Position numbers and translations under genes: made by a program
Notes under the pieces: model-generated
Databases searched by the model: none
Seen by the model: only the letters and a program-made list of their open reading frames with translations
Told to the model about the DNA's origin: nothing
Origin: Lactifluus volemus
Lineage: Eukaryota > Basidiomycota > Agaricomycetes > Russulales > Russulaceae
Direction: 5' to 3'
Assembly (NCBI GenBank): GCA_022376515.1
Contig: WTXI01000239.1
Coordinates: forward strand, 1 to 55,964
DNA length: 55,964 nt
Shown: one piece after another, positions 11,561 to 22,409 of the stretch
How the letters are laid out: every line of letters starts with the position of its first letter
Numbering within the stretch: position 1 is the first letter of the stretch

Positions 11561-12027
11561 TTGACCTGGATATTACAATCACGTACAAATGGGGTATTAT
11601 TCAGAAAACATCACAACTGTGTACACCCACAATGTAGGATAACAAATGATGGTCCAGAATGGCACACACAAATAAGCATACTCTGGAGCACACATGAGTT
11701 TGAAAGGAAGGAAAAGGGGGTGAGCTCCCACTAGGGATAGCTACTGTTCCCATACATTACTCAGCCCTTAAGTACAGGAGTTGTAGCTACTTATGGAACT
11801 AAGATAGGACAGTCTAAGACGTCCCGACGTCAGCTGAAATGGGTCAAATCCAAGTGTAGCCACGAGGCCGACCCTACACGAATCAAAACAGTAAAACGGA
11901 ACGGGGTATAAGTATGACCTTCAAGGAGAGACTACAGGTCTGATCGCATTTAATCAGATAAATAAGTGTCCAATGTTTCTTTCTCTGCCCATAATACTTT
12001 TAGCAAGTCAAAAAGAGGGTGGACCGT

Positions 12028-13140
12028 TCAATGTTTCCGTTTCCGCAGAGGGACGTGTTTGAGCCCATAAACTCTCGCGGGTACAGACTCATCGTCGTCC
12101 TCGTCGTACTCAGAATGCTGTGAAATCTTTCCGTGCCTAGACACGCAATGGTTGCCGTCGCGGGCGCGAACATATCCCGGGAGGCAACGGTGGACAACAC
12201 ATTCACCTGCAATACAGGCGACGTCCGCAACACCGGGGAGGGAAGTACAATCCTGGCCGATTGGAACATAAGGTGTCAAAGGTAGCATGCATCCGCCACC
12301 TGAATCAAGACGAAACCGGCGTCAGTCGATATGCGCATATACAGGCAAAAGGATCTTGGGGGAGAACTCACAGCTTTCGAGATCGCGGGCGGTATTGATG
12401 CACTCCCATGAATGGAGACCGCCGCCAAAGACACCACATGCAGCCCATTCAGGACCCATCTCGGCACAGGTACCGCTGCCAAGCCAACGTTTCTTCTTTA
12501 TTGGAGCGCTTGTGGGGCATGGCCCGGCTTGCACACACTGGCCGTTGCAGACGACTGAGGGTGCCGCGCAAACGCACGTCGTCGGGCTACCTGGCGGGGA
12601 AGCCGTGAAGCCGTCCGTGCATGTAAACCCGCACGGGTCTTGGCCAACACAGGCGGGACTGCTGTTGGCCGGGTAGTTGCAGTTCGAATCTGGGGCAGAA
12701 ACGATGATCTGAAGTTCAAGTCAAGTTAGAATAAATGCTCAATGCATCTTCTCCGTTTCACGTACGAGGCCCGTCAATTCGTCGATAACAGTCGATGCTC
12801 CGTTCAGGGCTTGGCTGGCTGCCGTGGATGTGACTGGGTCTGTCTGAACGAAATTCTGAAGGGTCGATGTACACAGGCACGCATCTGAGACATTCGATAA
12901 GGAACGGTGTCACTGTATGCTCTGGGGGATTAACCAAGGGATTGACCGACCTATCGGGCCAAAGGAAAAAAAATTTAAGTTTGTGTCGGGGATGTCAAGC
13001 ACTGCGTTCACGAGGAGCGCGCAAACGTTGGAGAGTTGGCGTGCATCGAGAGGGTGCGATGCTGGGTGTCGCGTCTTAAGGGACGATGCACGAGCCCAGA
13101 AGAACAGACCGAGAAGAGAAAGGAGCTTGAAGAGACGCAT
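12028..13140 (-). CDS. CPL1-like cysteine-rich secreted protein, copy 2
   Basis: Exons 12951-13140, 12766-12884, 12372-12708 and 12028-12299 total 918 nt (305 residues). Residues 1-20 (MRLFKLLSLLGLFFWARASS) are a signal peptide. A short region with ACLCTSTLQNFVQTDP follows. Next is a Cys-rich segment (NCNYPANSSPACVGQDPCGF, TCTDGFTASPPGSPTTCVCA), then the basic site KKKRW. The C-terminal part matches the CPL1/PriA-type domain: CAEMGPEWAACG, SWECINTARDLESCGGC, DCTSLPGVADVACIAGECVV, RCLPGY. The tail is acidic (EYDEDDDESVPARVYG) and ends RKRKH. CPL1-like proteins are secreted fungal proteins of unknown biochemistry. In all copies the third intron splits the Cys codon of LESC. The KR in KKKRW could be a Kex2 cleavage site (inference). 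Confidence 0.85.
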
Positions 13141-13235
13141 ACCGCGAGTAAGAAAGTCTCTGCACGAGAAAAAAGAATGGATAGGGCAACAGAAAATGTC
13201 AGAAATGACCTTGAGGAGCCGCCCATCAGGAAGTA

Positions 13236-13244
13236 TTTATATGC
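13236..13244 (-). promoter_or_regulatory. TATA-like element, CPL1-like copy 2
   Basis: GCATATAAA on the minus strand, about 96 nt before the ATG, within the block shared by all copies. Confidence 0.55.
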
Positions 13245-13547
13245 TAGAGTGACTACAGTAGCAACGCTATTATCCCTCGTCCGCCCACCCACCTTCTGAT
13301 CTCGGCAAGCGTGACAAATGCATGACAAATGCACTGATTTTCATTTCACTGCACATCACAATTTCTTTCAAAGAAAATGGGTTGAATATATCCAGATATG
13401 GTACTAGATACTGTAGGCTACATTTTGTGGTGGTTGAGTGAGAATTGAGTGAGAAAAACGGAGTGATCAGAAGGGGGTTGGTAGTGGCCATCACTACCTT
13501 ACGTGACATCCCTAGCCGATTCCTTTCAAGGTACGGTATTACTATGC

Positions 13548-14360
13548 CAACTTGAAGGCCGCAAATTCGTCATATATTTACTTCCACTAGTACTATTATG
13601 GCTAGTGCCAGTTGTTCATCCTTTCCGGGCACTGAGTGATACGGCTCTGCTCCTCCACATGTGAATCAGTTTGGCGGTCGTCGTGGCACTCCACTGGTAG
13701 AGGCGCGTTCGGGGGAATCATGCTCTGACACCACTCACGCGTCAGAGATTACACCAAAAGGACTGGTACTAGATACCCCATGTAGTACTAGTAGGGCGAG
13801 TGCGATTTCTGCATGGATATTCCTGTCACCCGTCTCACAGGTTGGGGTTAATTCTGAGTCTTCAGCTTCATCAGCTTCATCTTAGCCTCCGTGTTGACTT
13901 GACAGCTAGCAGGCCAACCCATTCCTGCAGCCACTGAGAGTGAGAGAACACATCGCTAATCATCTTACTACCACTTGTTTCTTTTCGGTTGGCCTGCCTA
14001 CTCAAGACGCGATCACGCGGCGATAGCATTAGGTAGGAAGTTGCGAGACGTGTGAAGAAAATCCAAAAAAATTGGAACGATTGCGCATAATATGATGAGT
14101 CCCGCTTCGCAATTGATTGTGCGGAAGGGCTAATTGAGCTGCCAAAGTCGGCAGAGAGTGACAGTGCGTGGTACAACTGAGAAAAGTTCGAAAGAAGTGT
14201 ACTGAGGCATTTGCGTCCGCCGGGTACTAAATTAGCCATATATGTGCCGAACTTCGTAACCCACGCCTTGCCCCGAGCAATGATGCGGAGTCGCGGACAA
14301 CTATGACGTGAGCCAACAAGTAGCTTCCGAAATACCTTTTAAACGATTTTTGACCCAAAT
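13548..14360. repeat. REP-A copy 2
   Basis: It starts atgccaacttgaaggccgca and contains the shared ttggcctgcctactcaagac near 13988. It has an insertion and small deletions relative to copies 1 and 3. Confidence 0.7.
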
Positions 14361-14636
14361 TACAATCACGTACTACGTGTTTTTAGTTGAACAGTACAAA
14401 TGGGGTATTATTCAGGAAACGTCCCGACTGGGTGCACCTACAATGTAACACACACAAAGCCTAGGATAACAAATGACGGTCCTGAATGGCACGCACGAAT
14501 CAAAACAGTAAAAGGGATCGGGGTATGACTTAAAGGAGAGACTATGGGTCTGATCGCATTTAATCAGATAAATAAGTGTCCAATGTTTCTTTCTCTGCCC
14601 ATATAGATTTAGCAAGTCAAAAAGAGGGTGGTCCGT

Positions 14637-15740
14637 TCAATGTCTCCGTTTCTGCAGAGGGACGTGTTTGAGCCCATAAACTCTTGCAGGTACAGACTCA
14701 TCGTCGTCCTCGTCGTACTCAGAATGCTGTGAAATCTTTCCGTGCCTAGACACGCAATGGTTGCCGTCGCGCGCGACAACATATCCCGGGATGCAACGTT
14801 GCACAACACATTCACCTGCAATACAGGCGACATCCGCGACACCAGGAAGGGAAGTACAATCCTGGCCGATTGGAACATAAGGTGTCAAAGGTAGCATGCA
14901 TCCGCCACCTGAATCAAGACGAAACCGGCGTCAGTCGACATGCGCATATACAGGCAAAACCGTTCTCGGGGGAGTACTCACAGCTTTCGAGATCGCGGGC
15001 GGTATTGATGCACTCCCATGAACGGGGACCGCCGCCAAAGATACCGCATGCAGCCCATTCAGGACCCATCTCGGCACAGGTACCGCTGCCAAGCCAGCGT
15101 TTCTTTAAATCTTCTGACGGAACGCCGGAGGGACATGACCCAGCATCCACACAGTGGCCGTTGCAGATGACCGAGTCACCCTTGCAAGCGCACGTCTCCG
15201 GGTTACCTGGCGGGAAAGGTGTGAAGCCGTCCGTGCATGTAAACCCGCACGGGTTTCCGTCAACACAGGCGGGACTGCTGTGGTCCGGGTAGTTGCAGTT
15301 CAAATCTTGGGCAGCAAAGATGATCTGAAGTTCAAGTCAAGTTAGAATAAATGCTCAAGGCATCTCTCCGTTTCACGTACGGCGCTCGTCAAAAGGTCGA
15401 TAACAGTTGTTTCTCCGTTCAGGGCATCGGCGGCTGCCGTGGATGCGACTGGGTCTGTCTGAATGAAATCATGAAGGGTCGATGTACACAGACACGCATC
15501 TGAGACATTCGATAAGGAACGGTGTCACCGTATGCTCTGAGGGATTGACCGACCTATCTGGCCAACGGGGATAATAGTAAAGTTTATGTCGCCAATAAGG
15601 AGCTCTTGGTTCACGAACGCGCACACGTTGGAGAGTTGGCGTGCATCTAGAGGGTGGGATGCTGGCTGTCGCGTCTTAAGAGACGATGCACGAGCCCAGA
15701 AGAACAGATTGAGAAGAGAAAGGAGCTTGAAGAGACGCAT
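14637..15740 (-). CDS. CPL1-like cysteine-rich secreted protein, copy 3
   Basis: Exons 15554-15740, 15381-15499, 14982-15324 and 14637-14908 total 921 nt (306 residues). The signal peptide is MRLFKLLSLLNLFFWARASS. The Cys-rich middle (NCNYPDHSSPACVDGNPCGF, then CKGDSVICNGHCVDAGSCP) leads to DLKKRWLGSG and the CPL1-type region (SWECINTARDLESC then GGCMLPLTPYVPIGQDCTSL). The tail EYDEDDDESVPARVYG ends QKRRH. Intron positions and phases are the same as in the other copies. It shares the KISQHSEYDE tail spelling with copy 2, so copies 2 and 3 are close relatives. All domain cysteines present in copy 2 are retained here. Confidence 0.85.
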
Positions 15741-15828
15741 ACCGCGAGTAAGAAAGTCTCCGCACGAGAAAAAAAGAATGGATAGGGCAAGAGAAATGAC
15801 CCTGAGGAGCCGCCCATCAGGAAAGTAT

Positions 15829-15837
15829 TTTATATGC
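15829..15837 (-). promoter_or_regulatory. TATA-like element, CPL1-like copy 3
   Basis: GCATATAAA on the minus strand, about 89 nt before the ATG, in the conserved upstream block. Confidence 0.55.
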
Positions 15838-16134
15838 TAGACTGACAGCGACGCTAGGAACGCCTACTCTCCCTTCACCCCGTCCGTCTACCCCCACCGT
15901 GACCTTCTGATCAGTCACGCTAGGTCACACGCCAAATTTCAGACTCATCAGTCGGCAAGCGTGACAAATACGTGACAAATGCACTTGATACTGTAGGCTA
16001 AATTTTGTGGTGGTTGAGTGAGAATTGAGCAAGAAAAGCGGCATGATCAGAATGAAGGGTGGGCAGGACGTGAAGGGATAGTGGCCATCACTAGCTTATA
16101 CCTATTTCTAGTGACAGCAAGGTACTGTATCACT

Positions 16135-17050
16135 ATGCCAACTTGAAGGCTGCAAATCCGTCATACATTTACTTCCACCAGTACTATTATGGCTAGTGCC
16201 AGCTGTTCATCCTTTCCGGGTAAGTACTAATATTATTGGCAATGTGTTCTCTCACTCTTACTGTAGTGGCTGCAGGAATGGGCTGGCGCTGGCTAGCTGT
16301 CGAGTCAACACGGAGGCTATGAAGCTGATGAAGCTGAAGAATCGGAATCAACCCCAATCTGTGGGACGGGTGACAGGAAAATCCATGTGGAAATCACACT
16401 CGCCATACTAGTACCAGTCCGTTTTTGGTGTAATCTCGGACACGTGAGTGGTGTCAGAGCACGTTTCCCCCGCACGCGCCTGCATGCGCAACGAACGATC
16501 TGTCTCTGCCTGGAGCAGAGCTGTATCATATATCATCACATGATGGATCAATGTCCTAGGTTTGATTGTCGCTGCTAGCCAAGCTGCTAGCATACAGGTT
16601 TTAAATGATCCACCGCATACGGCTTGTTTCTTTTCCGTTGGCCTGCCTACTCAAGACGCGATTACACGGCGATAGCACTAGGTAGGAAGTTGCGAGACGT
16701 GTGGAGGAAAGGATAATATGATGAGTCCCGCTTCGCAATTGATTGCGCAGGAAGGGCTAATCGAACTGCAAAAGTCGGCAGCGAGTAACAGTGCGGGCAA
16801 GAGTGCGGGGTAAAACTGAGAAAAAGTTCGAAAGAAGTGCAGTGAGGCATTTGCGTCCGCCGGGTACTAAATAAAGCCTAGCCATTTGTGTGCTGAACTT
16901 CGTAACCCCCGCCTGCCTCGAGCAATGATGCAATGAGGAGCGACTTGCGAGTCACATTGAACTCGGCAGTTATAGCGGACAACTATCACGTGAGCCAACA
17001 GTAGCTTCCGAAATCCTTTTTAAATGATTTTTGACCGGATATTACGCGTT
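16135..17050. repeat. REP-A copy 3
   Basis: It starts atgccaacttgaaggctgca and contains ttggcctgcctactcaagac near 16637. It is the spacer between CPL1-like copies 3 and 4. No intact ORF is common to all three REP-A copies. Confidence 0.7.
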
Positions 17051-17187
17051 TAGTTGAACAGCATTATTCAGAAAGCGTCACGACTGTGTGCACCCACATG
17101 TAACGCACACAAAGCCTAGGATAACAAACGATGATCCTGAATGGCACACACTTGGGCACACACGAATCAAACAGTAAAACGGCATTG

Positions 17188-17503
17188 GACGAGAATCAAT
17201 CCTGAGGCTAGATAGTAAGTACTTAGCAGTAAGGGAAGTAATGATAAGATACTGACCTCAGTCGGAAAGACTGAGGTGCGAGGGACACGATAGTTACAGT
17301 ACTTAAGGTAGTAAGTAACTGAGACAATCAACCAATGTAATAAGTCCGTGATAAAGGTGGAACGCAACGAAAATATGATGATCAGGGAACTGAAGATAAA
17401 CTGTCCAGGTATCAGCGCTATCAGCAGCCACGCATCACGTTGCGTGTGACCACCGCAGCAGGGTTGGTTCGACCTATGCCTTGCGAGGCTGCGCTCCCAA
17501 CAA
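17188..17503. repeat. REP-B copy 1
   Basis: About 315 bp from gacgagaatcaatcctgagg to gcgctcccaacaa, repeated at 20741-21046 with small differences. It lies just beyond the 3' end of CPL1-like copy 4 and is absent from copies 1-3. It contains ggttggttcgacc, but I see no full tRNA-like promoter, so SINE origin is only a possibility. Confidence 0.7.
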
Positions 17504-17630
17504 ATGAACGGGCGTAAGTATGACCTAAAAGGAGAGACTACGGGTCTAATCGCATTTAATCAGATAAAAAGTGTCCAATGTTCCTTTCTATGCCCATAAT
17601 ACTTTTAGCAAGTCTAAAAAGGTGGGCCGC

Positions 17631-18708
17631 TCAATGTTTCCATTTCTGCAGAGGGGCATGTTTGAGCCCATAAACTCTCGCAGGTACAGACTCATCGTCG
17701 TCCTCGTCGTACTCAGAATGCTCTCCGTGCCTAGAGACGCAATGGTTGCCGTCGTGCCCGACAGAGTATCCCGGGAGGCAACGTTGGACAACACATTCAC
17801 CTGCAATACAGGCAACGTCCGCGACACCAGGAAGGGAAGTACAATCCTGGCCGATTGGAACATAAGGTGTCAAAGGTAGCATGCACCCACCACCTGGATC
17901 AAGACGAAACCGGCGTCAGTCGATACGCGCATACAGAGGCAAACCCGTTGCTCGTGGGAGTACTCACAGCTTTCGAGATCGCGGGCGGTATTGATGCACT
18001 CCCATGAACGGGGACCGCCGCCAAAGACACCGCATGCAGCCCATTCAGGACCCATCTCGGCACAGATACCGCTGCCAACCCAGCGTTTCTTCTTTACTGA
18101 AAGGCTGGAGGGGCATGACCCAGCATCCACACACTGGCCGTTGCAGATGACCGAATCCCCCTTGCAGGCGCACTCCGTCGGGTTACCTGGCGGGAAAGGC
18201 GTGAAGCCGTCCGTGCATGTAAACCCGCACGGGTCTCCGTCAACACAGGCGGGATTGCTGTGGTCCGGGTAGTTGCAGTTCAACTCTTGGGCAGCATTGA
18301 GGATCTGAAGTTCAAGTCAAGTTAGAATAAATGCTCAAGGCATCTCTCCGTTTCACGTACTTCGCTCGTCAAAACGGCGATGATATCTGATTCTGAGAGC
18401 AGCTTGACTTCAAGTGCTAGTAGTGAGCTTGCGTCTGTCTCGATGAAATGTTGAAGGGCCGACTCGGATGTACACAAGCACGCATCTGAGAAATTCGATA
18501 AGGAACGGTGTCGCCGTATGCTCTAGGGGATTGACCGACCTATGGGGACAGGAATATTAAGAGTCAGTGAGCTCACGAACGCGCACACTGGCACGTCAGA
18601 GAGTTGGCGTGCAGCTAGAGGGTGTGATGCTGGCTGTCGCGTCTTAAGGGACGATGCACGAGCCCAGAAGAACAGACCGAGAAGAGAAAGAAGCTTGAAG
18701 AGACGCAT
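17631..18708 (-). CDS. CPL1-like cysteine-rich secreted protein, copy 4
   Basis: Exons 18540-18708, 18361-18485, 17968-18304 and 17631-17893 total 894 nt (297 residues). The signal peptide is MRLFKLLSLLGLFFWARASS. Exon 2 differs most from its sisters (ESALQHFIETDASSLLALEV), while exons 3 and 4 are close to copies 3 and 5. The Cys-rich region (PACVDGDPCGFTCTDGFTPF, CACKGDSVICNGQCVDAGSC) is followed by VKKKRWVGSG and the CPL1-type domain. The tail reads GEHSEYDEDDDESVPARVYG and ends QKWKH. The KISQ residues found in copies 2 and 3 are missing here and in copy 5. Together with the shared REP-B and REP-C blocks, this pairs copies 4 and 5. Confidence 0.85.
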
Positions 18709-18795
18709 ACTGAGAGTAAGAAAGTCTCCGCACGAGAAAAAGAGAATGGATAGGTCAACAGAAATGACCCTGAGGAGCCGCCCATCAGGAAACTG

Positions 18796-18803
18796 TTTAT
18801 ATA
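18796..18803 (-). promoter_or_regulatory. TATA-like element, CPL1-like copy 4
   Basis: TATATAAA on the minus strand, about 88 nt before the ATG, in the shared promoter block. Confidence 0.55.
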
Positions 18804-18834
18804 GTTACCAGCGACGCTAAAGACGCCCGGCCAT

Positions 18835-20700
18835 CACTAGCTTACTATTTCTAGTGATAGTTCGGCATCCCTAGCTGATTCCGTGTTTGAATTTGAATGT
18901 TCTAGGTACATTAAATGCAGTAATAAGAAGCACAAGATCGGAAACTGATCTCATATGTGTGTCCGCAATACAAAGGTTGTCACTTCGCATGCGGCATGCG
19001 TGGGAGAGGGGGGCCTCGAGTGGTGGTGGGGGGTTGCAGGGATGTCGCAGGGCGACCGTCAGGACAGCGGCAGTGGCGGCAGCAACAGCAGCGAGGGGAG
19101 ATGGCAAGGGCCACAGAGAGTAGGGGGAACCAGGGCGACAATAGCACAAGTCACTGGTGTCAGGCTCTCGGACAGTCGCGACAGCGATGCCCAAGCAACC
19201 GTGACATCACAGACTATCTACACGGTGCAAACGGCCCCCCTCCGTGCCAGTGGGTGGACGCGAGGCGACGGCGGAGGCGACCGAGGAGGACGGGCGATGG
19301 CCGGGGGGAGGTGATACAGGAGGCGACAAGGCGAGCAACAAAGGAGAGTGTCACGCAATAGTGCCAGTCATTGGCGTCAGGCGTTCGGACAGTCGCTGTA
19401 GCGATGCCTGCACGACCTTGATGCCGTTGACCGTCAAAGCGTGAACCGCTCCCCTCAGTGTCATGGGTGGATACGAGCTCATCCCTCATCAAAAGGAAGC
19501 AGGGGGATGTAAGGATAGGAAGAGAAGTCAGTGGGAGAAGTCCGAAATTTTTCACAGACACACTGGCATGGTTCATGCCTAAAGACAGACTCAGTGGTGG
19601 GAGCGCGGGGGAGGCATTGCAACTGCAGCGTGGCGCCAAAGGGTGGGCAACGGTGGCACCAGAGAGGATGACGATGGCAGCATCAGAGAGTGTGTGGGCG
19701 GCAATAACATCGGCAGCGACAGAAGGAGAGGCGACATCGCCAAAAAAAAACAAGGCAGGAACTGAGGCAGGTCATTGTTGAAATGAGTCGTGTAGAAGGG
19801 CCGGTGGGGATTAACTTTTCAAGTAATTTGATATATCGGGCAGGGCCGACCCGACTCCGTCAGATTGAAGTTGATTTGCACCACGTCAGCTCCAAATTAG
19901 GAACAATTCCAACAAATGTTGGCGTGCCTGTGGCGATCAATGCCATACAAATGCTAAGATAGACTGCTTGCAAACACCGCTACTATGTGACAAAACTGTG
20001 ACTTTGACAAAAAAATGTGGACCACATCCACAACTTGGATTTTTTGTCAAATTGGCTACCTAGCGATCATAGATACCTCAATTATGAATAGATCCTAGGT
20101 TTTAGAATTGCTGAATTTAGTGAGAAAAAGTAGCTATGCATATTTTCGTGCCAAAATTTATCCCCAAACCTAATGCTGAAAAGGTCACGGCTATGCAAGT
20201 CACATGGTGTCACAAGTAGCACGAAAATATGCATAGCTACTTTTTCTCACTAAATTCAGCAATTCTAAAACCTAGGATCTATTCATAATTGAGGTATCTA
20301 TGATCGCTAGGTAGCCAATTTGACAAAAAATCCAAGTTGTGGATGTGGTCCACATTTTTTTGTCAAAGTCACAGTTTTGTCACATAGTAGCGGTGTTTGC
20401 AAGCAGTCTATCTTAGTATTTTTCAAAGTGAGAAAAAAAACAGTCAACGTGTTTTTTATTGAGTCTATACTGGTACAAACATTGTTTTTACCAAGTCATA
20501 TTGAAGTTACAAAAGCTATGAAACTGGGCACATGTTCAAAGGAGGGATTTGCAGCAATTGTAGGAGAGTGGCATGAAGGAATGAGGCATGCTAGCATAAG
20601 GAGGAGGGGCGCAGTGGCTTCACATACGCACACAAAGCCTAGGGACGATCCCAAATGGCACACACAAATCAAACAGTAAACGATGAGAAGTAATCCTGAG
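18835..20700. repeat. REP-C copy 1 (long form with insertions)
   Basis: It can be matched in pieces to 22410-23080: tctaggtacattaaatg..., gatcggaaactgatctcata, aacatcggcagcgacaga, gtcaacgtgttttttattga. Relative to that copy it has about 650 bp more GC-rich DNA (19000-19690) and the 457-bp inverted-repeat element. The GC-rich part holds two related stretches about 216 bp apart (19145 and 19360). No gene is supported here. Confidence 0.65.
19957..20413. mobile_element. 457-bp foldback element with perfect 195-bp arms, TA insertion site
   Basis: The left arm 19957-20151 and right arm 20219-20413 are equal in length and complementary wherever I compared them, with a 67-bp unique centre. The ends are AGATAG and CTATCT, flanked on both sides by TA. 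The related block near 22840 has no element at this point: its sequence runs gaatgcaggtatttttcaaa, whereas here aatgc-TA-element-TA-gtatttttcaaag is seen. So the element inserted here. The TA duplication fits Tc1/mariner-type MITEs. There is no coding capacity. Identical arms imply recent insertion. Confidence 0.85.
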
Positions 20701-20740
20701 GCTCAGTGAGAAAGAGAAAAGACTGTATTGATTTACCTAG

Positions 20741-21046
20741 GACGAAAATCAATCCTGAGGCTAGATACTAAGTAACCTAAAAGTAAAGGAAATAATGATA
20801 AGATACTAACCTCAGTCGGAAAGAGAAAAGGCTGAGGTGCAAGGCACAAAAGGTTACAGTACTTGTGGTAGTAAGTAACTGAGACAATTAACCAATGTAA
20901 TAAGTCCGTGATAAAGGTGGAACCAATGAGAATATGAAGACCAGGGAACTGAAGATAAACTGTCCGGGTATCAGCAGGCACGCATCACGTTGCGTGTGAA
21001 CGCAGCGTTGGTACGACTTATGCCTTGCGAGGCTGCGCTCCCAACA
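20741..21046. repeat. REP-B copy 2
   Basis: Copy of 17188-17503, just beyond the 3' end of CPL1-like copy 5. It has a small insertion (agagaaaa) relative to copy 1. Confidence 0.7.
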
Positions 21047-21182
21047 AGCGGAACGGGCGCAAGTACAGTATGACCTAAAAGGAGAGACTATGGTTTTAAT
21101 CGCATTTTACCAGATAAATAAGTGTCCAATGTTTCTTTCTCTGCCCATAATAGATTTAGCAAGTCCAAAGAGGGTGGATCGT

Positions 21183-22286
21183 TCAATGTTTCCGTTTCTG
21201 CCGAGAGATGTGTTCGAATCCATAAACTCTCGCAGGAACAGAGTCAGCGTCGTCCTCGTCGTACTCAGAATGCTTTCCATGCTTAGATACGCAATGGTTG
21301 CCGTCGCGCGCGACAGAGTATCCCGGGAGGCAACGTTGGACAACACATTCACCTGCCATACAGGCAACGTCCGCGACACCGGGAAGGGAAGTACAATCCC
21401 GGCCGATTGGAGTATAAGGCGTCAAAGGTAGCATGCATCCACCACCTGAAATCAAGACGAAACCCGCGTCAGTCGATATGCGCAAAAACGTTCTCGGGAG
21501 AGTACTCACAGCTTTCGAGATCGCGGGCAGTATTGATGCACTCCCATGCACGGGCAGCGCCGCCAAAGACACCGCATGCAGCCCATTCAGGACCCATCTC
21601 GGCACAGATACCGCTGCCAACCCAGCGTTTCTTCTTTGCGGCTTCTTCCGGAGTGGTGGTGGGGCATGCCCCGGCATCCACACACTGGCCGTTGCAGATG
21701 ACCGAGTCACCCTTGCAAGCGCACGTCTCGGGGTTACCTGGCGGGAAAGGTGTGAAGCCGTCCGTGCATGTAAACCCGCACGGGTTGTTGTCAACACAGG
21801 CGGGGCTGCTGTGGTCCGGGTGGGTGGGGCAGTTTGAGTCTAGGGAAGTAATGATGATCTGAAGTTCAAGTCAAGTTAGAATAAATGCTCAAGGTATCTC
21901 TCCGTTTCACGTACGACGGCCGTCAAACTGTCGATGACTTCCTGCTCTCCGCCATCGGCTTTGCTGACTGCCGAGGATGCGATTGGGTCTGATTGAATGA
22001 AATCCTGAAGGGTCGATGTACACAGACACGAATCTGAGACATTCGATAAGGAACGGTGTCACTGTATGCTCTTGGGGATTGACCGACCTACAGCGCCAGC
22101 GTCGAATAAACCAGAAGCATCTGGATTATTTACGTCGGTGACAATAAGTTCTGTTTGCACGGACGCGCACACGTTGTCGAGTTGGCGCACATCTAGAGGG
22201 TGTGATGCTGGGTATCGCGTCTTAAGGGACGATGCACGAGCCCAGAAGAACAGACTGAGAAGAGAAAGGAGCTTGAAGAGACGCAT
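21183..22286 (-). CDS. CPL1-like cysteine-rich secreted protein, copy 5
   Basis: Exons 22088-22286, 21915-22033, 21510-21858 and 21183-21445 total 930 nt (309 residues), the longest copy. The signal peptide is MRLFKLLSLLSLFFWARASS. The linker before the basic site is extended (TTTPEEAAKKKRWVGSG). The Cys-rich part starts NCPTHPDHSSPACVDNNPCG. The CPL1-type region reads AWECINTARDLESC, then GGCMLPLTPYTPIGRDCTSL. The tail is KHSEYDEDDADSVPARVYGF. It differs from copy 4 mainly in exons 1-2 and the linker. It is the first copy in the direction of transcription, at the right end of the array next to unrelated DNA. Confidence 0.85.
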
Positions 22287-22373
22287 ACTGGGAGTAAGAA
22301 AGTCTTCGGACGAGAAAAAGAGAATGGATAGGTCAATAGAAATGACCCTGAGGAGCCGTCCATCAGGAAAATG

Positions 22374-22381
22374 TTTATATA
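22374..22381 (-). promoter_or_regulatory. TATA-like element, CPL1-like copy 5
   Basis: TATATAAA on the minus strand, about 88 nt before the ATG, in the shared promoter block. Confidence 0.55.
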
Positions 22382-22409
22382 CTGGAGTTAACGGCGACTC
22401 TAGGGACGC

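Noticed and set aside
17460..17500. ggttggttcgacc as a tRNA or SINE B-box
   Set aside because: No A-box at the right distance and no cloverleaf; the second copy has changed the key bases (ggtacgac).
19214..19753. 179-residue minus-strand ORF
   Set aside because: It lies in GC-rich, internally duplicated DNA; the sister block keeps only a fragment and it has no domain-like features.
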